This document shows, piece after piece, positions 1 to 11,441 of a stretch of 64,000 nucleotides of DNA; position 1 is the first letter of the stretch; each line of letters opens with the position of its first letter. The notes under the pieces were generated by a model. It saw only the letters and a list, made by a program, of their open reading frames with translations, searched no databases and was not told the origin of the DNA. A program made the translations under genes and the position numbers. The stretch lies in NCBI RefSeq assembly GCF_028476545.1, contig NW_026733182.1, positions 183,501 to 247,500 of the forward strand. Reading direction: 5' to 3'. The stretch comes from Physella acuta (Eukaryota > Mollusca > Gastropoda > Physidae).

Positions 1-423
1 AAGTTCCTGGTTGCTAACCGTCTACACAATGGGGCGTCTATGTGCAAGAGATATCACTGTGTCCTGTACTGATCTACTTTACAACTCGTGGATCTATTTG
101 CCAGGCATATATTAGGGCACTCAATTTCTTTTCACAGCGTCATTAGTTAGATCTAATAATACTTAGAAATATGCAAGAACTTAAAAGAAAAATATGTAGG
201 CTTTATGTGTTGTTTTACTAATTACATAGAGAATATGTGTAAACAAGATTGGGATACTGTTGGGACAGAGTGGAGACAAGCTCGAGATACAGTTAGCTGT
301 TGGGACAGCAAGCAAAATACTTTTGACAGATGTATTTTTACTTTCTCATATACGATGTATAGAGGAAGTATTGTAATCGTGCAAAAAATCGAAAACGAGA
401 TTAACAAACTCTATGACAACTGT
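1..423. other. AT-rich intergenic DNA with one repeat fragment
   Basis: No supported gene. The short open frames on both strands have no recognisable domain. Positions about 333-405 carry the end of the hairpin-tailed repeat family described at 18030-18640. Confidence 0.5.
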
Positions 424-590
424 CATAAAATGTGTTAACATGTGTTAGCGCTGTCCTAAAGAGTGTTAAAATGTGTTAGGCCAGGTATATAATGTGTTAA
501 CGTGTTTTATGGTACTCATATAATGTGTTAACTTGTGTTAGGGATGTCATATAATGTGTTAACTTGTGTTAGGGTTGTCATATACTGTGT
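420..590. repeat. Minisatellite, 31-37 bp unit
   Basis: Four to five imperfect tandem copies built around the core AATGTGTTAACTTGTGTTAG. The last two units are nearly identical and 31 bp apart, so the array has grown or been homogenised recently. TTAGGG appears inside the units only by chance of the repeat. Confidence 0.8.
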
Positions 591-1028
591 ATCTCTTTCT
601 GCTATGTCCTTTCATTCATCACTGTTGCTGTTTCTGTTTGTGTCTCTAATTCAGTCGGCTTTCAATTTTATTTTTTAACCTGAAAATGTAAACGTGCGAT
701 TAAATTGTGATAAAATGTCCTGAGTAGAAAAAAAAGGTAAAAAAAAATATTTAAAAAGAAAATAGTAAAACGGCAATTTTTTGTTTCTCGGTGGGATGGG
801 TTAATGGGGTATTGGCTATTAACTCGAACTAAAATAGATTGCGGGTAAAAGAATAATAATATAAATGGATGATATGTGGAGTAGAAAGAGACGAAAATAC
901 TCATACGTTCTTCCATTTTAAATAGCTATATTCACAGCAGTCTTCCTACGATTCCTATTTTTTAACAAATAATTATTTTAATTTTGTAATTTTGTACAAT
1001 TGTATAGACATGATTATAGAGTGTATGT
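591..1028. other. Intergenic DNA, nothing recognised
   Basis: AT-rich sequence. A minus-strand frame at 668-916 is low-complexity (Phe/Leu/Tyr) with no domain, and I do not regard it as a gene. Confidence 0.5.
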
Positions 1029-2105
<1,077 letters not shown>

Positions 2106-2322
2106 GTGTATGTACATTAATTATACGAAGAAAGTCAAGGTGGATAATTACTACCTGAATGAGAAAATTTTGACCTAACATATGTTGTTTGAAATGTGTG
2201 GTTGTTTACTAATTAAAAAGTAAATACCTATATTCGAGTTCTGTTTGAACCATAATGAAGTCATGAAATCTTAACTGTAACAGTTATTTAGCTGTTTGAA
2301 AATTATTCTTTGAATGTTTAAA

Positions 2323-2402
<80 letters not shown>

Positions 2403-2640
2403 TGACATAAGAACTTTAAATCGCAATGGTTTTGTTTACATCTATTAAATATTTAATTATTTACGGCAATTTGATGATCCTTTTTGCAAGTTGTGTATTC
2501 TTGTTATACTACTTTTTTTCAAATGGGAAATAACTAGCAATTAAAATCGTGCCTTTGCATGCACTAGCTTTTAGCTAAACCCCTGATTTTTGTACTCTAT
2601 AATTTATTGTGTAGCCAATTGTTATCATAATCGTTTCCTG
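2106..2640. other. Intergenic DNA with a (TA)n run
   Basis: The second copy of the hAT target duplication opens this stretch. A (TA)n microsatellite occupies about 2322-2400. No gene is visible. Confidence 0.6.
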
Positions 2641-2644
2641 TTTG

Positions 2645-2950
2645 TGCCCAAGACACACAAGGCAGATGAAGTAGAGTTCTTATGTTTCAGAAACCTTACT
2701 AGAGTATTTGGTAGATTTCAAAATGGACATTACTAAACACTCCATCAACTTTGCAAAACAATTGAACATCAAAAGAAGTCACAAATAGAAACATCACAAA
2801 CTACATAGTTTATTATGACAGAAAGAAACACTAAATGAAATGGATAAAATAGAAATAAAACTAGCCGCAATACATGCAGACAAATTGAAAGGAGCGCTCA
2901 TTAGAAGTAGAATGAATACATTAGGCAGTGAAGAACCCTCACATAACCCT
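2645..2950 (+). mobile_element. LINE ORF2 fragment, L1/Tx1-like linker region
   Basis: In the frame through 2828-2945 the translation contains AAIHADKLKGALIRSRMNTL followed by GSEEPS. This matches the stretch between endonuclease and reverse transcriptase of L1/Tx1-type LINEs, where a Lys-rich helix leads to a G-x-x-IRSR motif and a GEK-like turn. Upstream in the same frame (from about 2724) the helix-rich part continues but is broken by two stops. Only about 75 residues are recognisable, so this is a dead fragment. Positions 2648-2690 also carry the dispersed GATGAAGTAGAGTTC core seen elsewhere in the window. Confidence 0.6.
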
Positions 2951-2957
2951 CCTGTCC

Positions 2958-3265
2958 ATGACAAATGACCTCAGGACAAATGATCTCAGACAAAATATCT
3001 CAGACAAAATATCTCACAGCAAAATTTTAGTGGTGAACACGAAGATTTTAATTGTTTTGAACATTTTTTATTGGCTGTCACGTGGTTTTGTTTTTTATAT
3101 TTAATATTGCTTATAGGCCTACATAATTTTTATGTTTGCCACATAAACTTATTATATTGCACTAAACATTTTAAAAATTAAAATTCCTAATATTGTATGC
3201 GAAGACTAAAGACATTTTTCGATAGACAGCGTTGGTGGTCTTGCCAAACATGAGACAAAACTGTT
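2958..3265 (+). repeat. Dispersed repeat with 14-bp minisatellite head
   Basis: Begins with several tandem copies of a GACAAATGATCTCA-like 14-mer, then about 250 bp of unique body ending near CTTGCCAAACATGAGACAA. The same head and body, colinear and in the same orientation, occur at 25425-25806. It is probably a non-autonomous DNA element. No coding capacity. Confidence 0.75.
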
Positions 3266-3690
3266 AGATAAATTAACTTAAATGTTTTGTTTTCAAGTTA
3301 AATAACTATCTTTAGCCTGAAGTGACCCTGGGAATTATCCCTAGTTTTAATGTCTGATGGAAATTGTTTTAAAATGAGAAAAGAATTAGTTATTTCCTTT
3401 CAACCGTATTAGCCACAGCTGTTTAATTTAAAGGCACCTGTTACGTATCCAATGTTCAGCCAACAAAAACATTAGCGCAATGGGGTTTTTTGGCAAGGGA
3501 TGAGGGAACGTTAAACAGTTTAAAAAAGATATTGGCAAGGTTAAGACTTAGAATAAGCCCAAGTCATGCGCTAATCAAATTAAAGCTAGCTTGTATGTTG
3601 GTTTTGACGAGTGACGTAGCTAGGATTTTTTCGGGCTCTAAGAAAAAAATATTGATGGGCGGCGTCGCCAGTCATTAGGCCACAACATAA
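3266..3690. other. Intergenic DNA with a decayed transposon end
   Basis: No gene. Around 3610 the sequence GTGACGTAGCTAGGATTTTT resembles a degenerate hAT-type terminus. The 62-residue frame at 3490-3678 runs into this repeat and has no domain. Confidence 0.4.
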
Positions 3691-3700
3691 TAAATGTTGG

Positions 3701-3900
3701 CAGAGTTTCTTTCAGACATCTCTTCTGAGGGGCGAGACCCTCCCCCCCCCCCCCAAGAAAGTCTACCTCCCCCCTCCCGAACGAAATGGAATTAATATAG
3801 AAAATATATACTTTTAACATTGTCAGCCTCCCTCCCCCCCCCCGACATTATAGTCCGCCCCTCCGAAAAGTGCCCAGAAAAAAGTCTGGACAAAACACTA
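3701..3900 (+). mobile_element. hAT-like MITE, CAGAGTTTCTTTCAG family
   Basis: The left end is CAGAGTTTCTTTCAGAC and the right end a degenerate AAAGTCTG...CAAAACACTA, an inverted pair. The interior is mostly C homopolymers and a TATAGAAAATATATAC core. Flanking 8-mers are only partly alike, so this copy is old. The best-preserved member is at 26156-26307; others are at 15868-16033 and 49203-49380. Confidence 0.65.
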
Positions 3901-4014
3901 AACATGGGCAGCGAAAAAATTGACTAATACTGAAGTCCACATTAGGGAGAGGTTTTAAATAATATTAATATTGTTTGCATTTTGCAAGTCCTGATTGTAT
4001 ATGTATACTGTATT

Positions 4015-5190
4015 ACTAGCCGTCCGGATTTGGCCCTGTACTGGCCACTGTAAAAAACATATCTGTAAAGGACCATGACTTGTGTGTTAATTAATCATCA
4101 CATATTGAGCATTGCGCCGGTTTAGGTAATATATTACTTTTCGAAAAAACCCTAACCACAACCAAACACAACCAACCAAACCAAAACACACCAAAAAACG
4201 CAAACATTACACAAACAAAAACACAAACACAAAGTAAACACAAACACAAACGCAAATAAAAAAGCAAGCGAAAACAAACCAAATCCAAACACAAACACAA
4301 ACTCAACCACAAACGCAAACCCAAACCCAAACACAAAGAAAGCACAAACTCAAACATAAACTCAAAGTGCTCACTCTCTAGCCCAGGGCGCAAAATCGCA
4401 CCGCCTGACTGAAGTTAGTAAATGACTATAGAAACCCAACTTATTCCTAGTCTTTATCACTCACTTAAACGAAAATAGGCGCCATAGCTAACTCGGGAAG
4501 GTCCTGGGCCCCGAATAGCACCCTGTCGGGGCGCCGGAGGACGCCCAGATTATATTTAGTTAAAGATTATAGAAACCTTTCTTATCCATAGCCTACCGGG
4601 ACGTCGGTGGACATGTCTGATTCAATTTAGTGAACGACCATAATACCCCAAGCTTATACGCAAACGGAAAGATAGAGGTAAACATAGAGTGCATCTAGGA
4701 GCTGGCTTCTAAATTGTTATTGATTTTAAAAAATAACTGGTAAACAGTACGTTCAGTGTATAAAATAAATTAAAGGCATTATTTAAAATACCTACCACAT
4801 TGCAATAGATCAATCCACGCTAATAATGTAATTTTTTCCCAACACCAAAACAAAGTAATAAAAAGTAAATTTTCCCCCGATGTAATGTTTTTAAAGGGAA
4901 GTAATTTTGTTTCCAACATTTTCGAGGGACATAATGAGTGCTGAAAGACTAAAAGTTAATATTTTCAGACACAATTAGGATTTTTGTGAAGGGTGATACA
5001 TTTTCTTTAATTTTGTTTACTGTACATGCCGTCAATGAACACTATAAGTTTGGAAAATGAAAATTGTTTTCTAACACCTTCCATATTAATTTTATACCAT
5101 TAAATTTAGACGATTAGCACTTTAGATTATATAACACTATGGCGATGAAGTTTATTATTGTTCATCTATATCTTTGTAATAAATAGTGTA
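4015..5190 (-). mobile_element. Old non-autonomous Helitron, CTAG-ended hexamer family
   Basis: The minus-strand 3' end lies at about 4018, where CTAGCCGTCC reads inward, matching the end of the copy at 24280-25317. From there the two copies are colinear but diverged: terminal 100 bp, a (CAAACA)n-like hexamer tract (4140-4345), GGCGCC-containing subrepeats of about 100 bp (4380-4640), and an AT-rich body with ACTTTGTTTTGGTGTTGGG in reverse (near 4845). The 5' boundary near 5190 is not clear. No Rep/helicase coding sequence. Open frames rich in Phe/Val/Cys across 4091-4393 are translations of the hexamer tract. Confidence 0.7.
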
Positions 5191-6112
5191 GCCGTGTATT
5201 TTTAACACTGCTGTAAATTATTTGATTTTGCAGCTTGAAATTAGTTTTTAATCCTATGTGTACCCTTTTAGGGGTCGGCTCCTGGGGCGGTAGCTCCTCT
5301 ACCTACACCTCTGCATTCATCAGTTCTATGAGCTGTAACCTTGAAAATAAATGTGATACATTTCTGCTGAGCGAAGCAGTATTTTTTTGGACTGGATTAA
5401 TTAGTCGCAAAATTATACTAAAATCACCGATCTTGAACAATTCGTTTAATCGCTCATGTAAAAGATTTAAATAAAACGCGTAACTATTGATTTTAGGTCT
5501 GCGCAAAAAGTGAAGCCTGCTGCACACAACGATTCGCGATTATGACGTGAGTGTAGGCGCACTTAGGTTAACATGTAATTAAATTATTACACTAATGAGT
5601 AATGTTTCGCTTTAAAGTAGTATAATATTCCCCTAAAAATTCTACATTTTAGGAATGTATCTTTTATTTAAATAGATCGAATAAAACCATATTTGGAAGC
5701 TAACGTGTTTTTTTTTTTAAGTTTGTTTACCAAACGTTTTCTTCTGTTACGTATAGGATTCAATCCCCATGTATTCTATAGAAGTACCCTAATAAGGATT
5801 TGAAAATATTGCCTTTTTTTACAAAAATGTATTAAATAAATAAGATCTGGCCAATTTGAATACTTTAATGATAATATGTTTATCTCTAATTTGTTGATTT
5901 GTATACAACTGTTGATCATTGAATAACCTTGCTGGTCGCAAAATGGTTAGTTAAACATTTGAATCTGTAGTACCTCTTTTTCGGCCCGTGTCTCAAAACC
6001 CCGTGCCCCCGGGAGAAACAACCTTACCCAGTTTTTGTTATGGCTGCTCTCACAATTTCTTTGTTCTGTTTATCAATTGTTTCTCTTTGTCTGCGTTTCA
6101 GTAGCGAGTAAT
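5191..6112. other. Intergenic DNA, nothing recognised
   Basis: Overlapping 74-79-residue frames on both strands near 5235-5527 have no recognisable domain or splice context. The rest is AT-rich and repeat-poor. Confidence 0.5.
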
Positions 6113-6460
6113 TTGGGGTTGCTGACCTTATGCTCAACCCCCAACCTGGAGGACCATGGTGCTTGCTTTCGTCTGATCCCTACCCGCGCAGACCTTCCCA
6201 GCTTGTCTGAACCTGTCAGGAGTTAACACTCCCGCTGGTATAGCTCTGGGGGTCGTTGGGGTACACAAGGTACCAATCCACAAGTCAGGAGGAGGAGAGG
6301 CAGACCAAGAAAGACATGGAGACGTGACCTGGAAGAAGATATCAAGAAGATTGGATACACCTGGGGACTTGCCCAGGACAGAGACGTCTTGAAAGCTCTT
6401 GTCAGCGGCCTATGTCCTAGTAGGGACGACAGGCAAACCTACCTAACTTATCAATTGTAA
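6113..6460 (+). mobile_element. LINE 3' end, C-terminus of reverse transcriptase ORF
   Basis: Frame 6287-6460 reads RRRRGRPRKTWRRDLEEDIK, then KIGYTWGLAQDRDVLKALVS and GLCPSRDDRQ before a TAA at 6458. This is the GRPRKTW...DR..W..LV..LCP.R tail found at the C-terminus of many non-LTR retrotransposon polymerases, including Jockey/CR1/I-like lineages. The polymerase core is not present upstream. Positions 6113-6280 are GC-richer repeat DNA that probably belongs to the same insertion. It is a 5'-truncated, dead copy. Confidence 0.75.
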
Positions 6461-7320
6461 TTTACAAAGAAAAGACGGTTTGAAAATTTTAACCAGAGTC
6501 ATTCTTCCTATGTCCACACCTAAGTTTGAAAGAAGGCTCTAACTTGTCTGGCATACCAAGAACATCTATCGACGATGATACACGTACACACGGTCATTAA
6601 AATAATAAAACTAAGCTTGTTTTTTTTTTACATTCTTTGTTATTATTTTTAAATAGTCTGTTATATGTACATTTAGCACAGAAACCTATGGGAATGGAGA
6701 TTAAGGGGTCGGGAGCTAAGTGTTTTAACGTGACCTCCGCCCGTTTAAATGTGCAGTTAGTTTAGTCACGTATCTTTGACTCAAGTGCATCTTTTTACCT
6801 TCTCGTATACAGAGTATAGAGAAAGTCTCGTAACCGTGCAAAAAAAAATCGAGATTTTTACAAATCTCGAAGTTTTACACCTCTCTGAGTCGAAAAAAAA
6901 CAATAGTTATTTTACGATCTACAAGCAGTTATCAACTAGCTACTTTATTTTTAGAAATTTTCAATAAAAAACTGCTTTATGAAAACGTTGCTTTGAAAAA
7001 GTTTTTGCTTATTATTATTATAAGCTGCCAATGTTTAAGATTCACAAACTTTTACATTCATTTCAATCATTTGCCTTCGTTATTAACGACTACATTTATA
7101 TGCTTCTAATAAATATTCTTCTTTCCTAAAAAATCTTTGATTTTACACAATAACACATTTTAGTTTAATTTTAGTTTGATATTACAAACAATAAGGTAGT
7201 TATTGTAAATTCAGAAAGCCAACATTTCTTTTTAAGTGTCTGGGTCCTATCAAAATAAAAACTAAAATTCAATTAGCAAAGTAAACCAAATTACTCAAAT
7301 TTAGCATTATCATTTAAACT
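6461..7320. other. Intergenic DNA with a fragment of the hairpin-tailed repeat
   Basis: No gene. Positions 6786-6892 carry the terminal hairpin (TATACAGAGTATA between CTTTCTC-like arms) and following AAATCTCGAAGTTTTACACC of the repeat family at 18030-18640, in the opposite orientation. The 63-residue frame at 6776 is a translation of this repeat. Confidence 0.6.
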
Positions 7321-7490
7321 AGACAACAACATCTGGCAAGCTTCCTCATCTTGTCAACAACTTGCAACAGGTTTGAAATTCTCTCATAAAAATGCACATA
7401 TTTATTTCCGGTCGAGACATCGGAATTAATAAAGATGAGGTTTTAATGCGTTTTAAGTGCCGGTTGCATTTCGTAACATGGTGATGGGAG

Positions 7491-7607
7491 TGTATATATG
7501 CAAAGCAAGGGCTCTATCTTTCAGTGGAAACTCAACAGTAGCACAAGGACAACTGATAGAGTAAATACAGCAATAGTCTTGTCGTCTGCTTCGCTTTAAT
7601 CTTCATG
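7491..7607 (+). promoter_or_regulatory. Possible TATA box and 5' untranslated exon of the Ig-ApeC gene
   Basis: GTATATATG at 7492-7500 is followed at a typical TATA-to-start distance by an initiator-like TCTTTCAGTGG (7517-7527). A good donor, CATG|GTAACT, follows at 7608. The coding exon at 8567 starts immediately after a clear acceptor (TTTTGTTACCCAG), so the true 5' end must lie upstream, and this is the best candidate. It is inferred from signals only; no transcript was available. Confidence 0.35.
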
Positions 7608-8566
7608 GTAACTGTTGTATTTCCTATCCATGATAGCGATGTATTTTTTAGTTTTAAAAAGTGTCAAATATTTAAAAAGAGTTTACAAAATTAGTTAGAG
7701 ATTTGAGTTTATTTTGAACAATACACACTATTTGGATAACTGTTTTCACTCTCTACATCTCCTCAGACGTCGGCAGTATATTTTAGTTGTTGATTCAGTT
7801 TTATATAACATGGCATGAAACAATTTGATTTTCATGAAATAATGTATCTTGTTGTAAAAGCTATAATGCTGGTTATTTTATTGGTTTTCCAATGCATGTT
7901 ATTTATAAGTTTTTACAATGTATGTAATTTTAAAGTTTCCACAAGCAGATAATTTTAAAGATTTCACAAAATGTGTTAAGAAAGAAAACATTTTTATTTC
8001 GCATCAAAAAATTTAAAGACGTCTTTTTATTTTTATAGAATTCATCTCCTCATAGTGCCGTGCTATAAACTGTTTTATTCTAGTCATTTGCAAAGAAGAT
8101 TAAAAACAAAAACAAACAAAAATCAAGAAAAAATACACCATAAAATCTCATATGTGTAGAAGGCGCACGCCAAGTATAGAATTCATCAAGATCACAAAAT
8201 TTTAAATAACTTTTTAGAAAAAAAAGAACTTTAGTCTAAACTACGATATTAGCCTACTTTCAAAAGATTTAAGAACGTTGTAGTTCGACATGAAATCCCT
8301 GATATGTTTGCCACAGAGTAGGCTACATCAGTTTATATTATATGTTATAAATCAAATACATGTGACATCTATAGGATATTAAAGAACGCAAGTATAGAGG
8401 AATCCAGTATTAAAGAGATTTACTATAAATGGAAAAAATATACTTTATATTTTAACGAATTTTGAATGAAAACTAAATAATTGGAATTAGATTAATGCTA
8501 TATCTTTGAAGGCTACAAGATTATATTTTTAAAACAATATAAACATGAGATCATTTTGTTACCCAG

Positions 8567-11350
8567 ATGAATTGGCTTTTGGTGACCCAATGCGTGGTCT
8601 ACCTAGCTGCGGCTTCCGTACATGCACAGTCGTCAGGTATCACGTTTGATGCTGTCCCCCAAGATGGCGCTGTGTCTTTAAAATGCGCTGTGTCTGGTTC
8701 TGGAACTCTCTACTCCGTCTCCAGCCTCGTGATTGAGAGAGAAACATCGGTAAGTCACTTCTCGTTGCCATAGCGGACGTGCTGGTTTTAATCTCTGTCA
8801 TTTTAAGTTGAATATTCTTCTACCGGACTAGCTACTACATAACGTCATTACCGTAAGATTAAAAAAAATTAATGCGTTGTATTGTGGGAATCTCTCATTT
8901 GCATCGAAATGGGCACAAGACGACAGATCCTTTTAGAACAACCATCCTTCCCTGTGAAAATTGTATCGTGTCAAGTCGCTGCAAAAAGCCGGACTCGGTC
9001 TCATTTTCAACTATTCTCTCTCTAAACTTAATAGAATTATTAAGGAAATTAATTTTTTTAAATTTTCATTTGCCGAATAATTTAAGTATCTATACACAGC
9101 CTGTATATTTATTTGCTTTGTTTAATAAAATCTATGCTACGTTACTTAAGGCGAACAACTACCAGCTGTTACTAAAATACACGAAAGGCAGCCCCTCAGA
9201 GTTCAGCAAACTTCTGACGTCAAGAAGTGTCAAGATGGCTGCTACGAGTGGCGCACCATCCACAGTGCAGATTACGGTTGGCGTAGCAGACGGCAATTTC
9301 AGATGTGTCGTCAATGGCCTGGCTAAATCAGGGGCAAGTACTTTGGTTGTTCTTTAAAGCAAAAAATATTTTAAATTGTTAAAATCTATATATATAATTC
9401 TCTTCTGGGATACGCTAAAAATCAAGCTGTAAATGCACTCCCTACCTCCCCACCCCTACATGGTCTTAGTGAGCTGTGTTCACTCTAAATGTTTACAAGC
9501 AGAGCCGAATTATGTGACGACTATTAGGCGCAGATAATTTAGTTTAAAACGATTTTAAACGTAAGGGGGGGGGGGGGTTATGGTCCTTAACGAGCTACTT
9601 ATAGTGTTTTAAAGAAATATTTTCAGTGGCAGCGTTGGTACTGTCGAATTCACAAATTATGAATTACTGAAAAGTAGAGAAAACAACAACTAAATAGCGG
9701 CGTATGTTATGCCACGGGCCAGCTCGTATGTTTTAAACCTCTACTGATATGTATTCCATTTTCAAAACCTTTTTTTAAATTAAGCTTTAGTGGCATCACA
9801 TTTGTATTAAAAATTCATAATATATTGAATAACTAGCGTACCCTTCCCCGCGCGATGCCGCGGGAATAGAAGAAAGTCTGACGAAATATATAAGAAGGGT
9901 TTCATCCATGCGTTACCAATACTATATTTTTTGACGCGTGACCTTGTTTTTTTAAAAGTGAGTTATTTAAATGTAAACGATGCCTGCGCTTGGATTATAA
10001 ATATTGGGACACGGTTTACCTACACTACTGCATGAAAACCTTGAGTATACGTTAATCACTCACTAAAATAATGAGGTAGAACACACTTCGGTGACCGCAC
10101 ATGTGTCAGGCACGTAGAGGGGCGCTCTCTGGAGCCCCTCGATTACACTACCGCAGAGGCGCCGCGTACGGCCCCTTGCTCCTTAAAACTAACATAGGCG
10201 CCATAGTGCTCACAGTACAACCCAGAGCGCCACATAGCATTCTGAAACAATGATTCAGATTGCGTCATTCGCTAAAGTTACACAAATCAAGAGGGTTTTT
10301 TCTTTTACACGTAGAAAAAAATTTGAGGTGTTATAAACATCAATGATATTTTTAGCATTACTAATGGTGTATTATTAGAAGCTCGATCTCAATTTTTGAT
10401 TGGATAGTATAAAAATAGATGCTGATTGCATCATTTGCAAAGTGACGAAACTGTTTAGATTTTTTTACGGACAAAAGGAAACAACCCAGTTAATAATCTA
10501 AACTTGATTAATTTATCTGATCATTAAAAATTGCAGGGCCCTCAGCGGCCCATGTGAGCCTTTAGGGGCAAAACTGAAATTTTTGTCCGCAGCCAAATTG
10601 CACCCTACCATGGCCCCGGCGGACACGCCTGAATCAATATAGTGAGCGACTGTAACGCTACCATTTTATCCATTGTTTATAACACTGTTTAGAACAAACG
10701 TAATCGCTATAGCGCTCATGGGAAAGACCAGGGTGCCAAATCGCATCCTGCCGGTGGCCGCACATGCGAAATTAAATAACACCTCTTCAGAAACTATCTC
10801 GGTATTCATCGGTATTTATCCTCCCTAAAGTTTTATGGCACTCTGATAAACGGTGTCGAACCGCATCTGACTTTCATTTTTTTTTATTTGTCAAATATGG
10901 GAGAAAAATCGCACCCTCCCGAGGCGCCGCCCTTGCGAAATTACAAAAGATTATATTACAGAAACCTCACATGGCGATCGGATGAACGGTGTGAAACCGC
11001 AATCGACTTTTATTTTTATAAACCGTATATAGAGAAAAATCGCACCATCCCCGGGGCGCCGCCCTTGCAAAATTAAAAAGGATTTTTTTTCAGAAACCTC
11101 ATCTGCTCATCTGCAGTGTGTTAATCAACTCCCCAAAGTTCGATGGCGATCGGATTAATGGTGTGAAAACACAATCAACTTTAATTTTTATATACCGTAT
11201 ATTGAGAAAAAACAAATCGCGCCCTGTCGGGGCGCCACCCCTTCGATTTTGAAATTTTTTGTTCGCAGAAATCTCCTCAGGTGTATTCTCGGATGAAAGG
11301 TGTGGTAATGCATAAAAGGCAGATAAACAGACACACACACACAGACATAC

Positions 11351-11441
<91 letters not shown>

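Noticed and set aside
530-580. TTAGGG occurrences as telomeric repeat
   Set aside because: Only two hexamers, each embedded in a 31-bp minisatellite unit, not in tandem.
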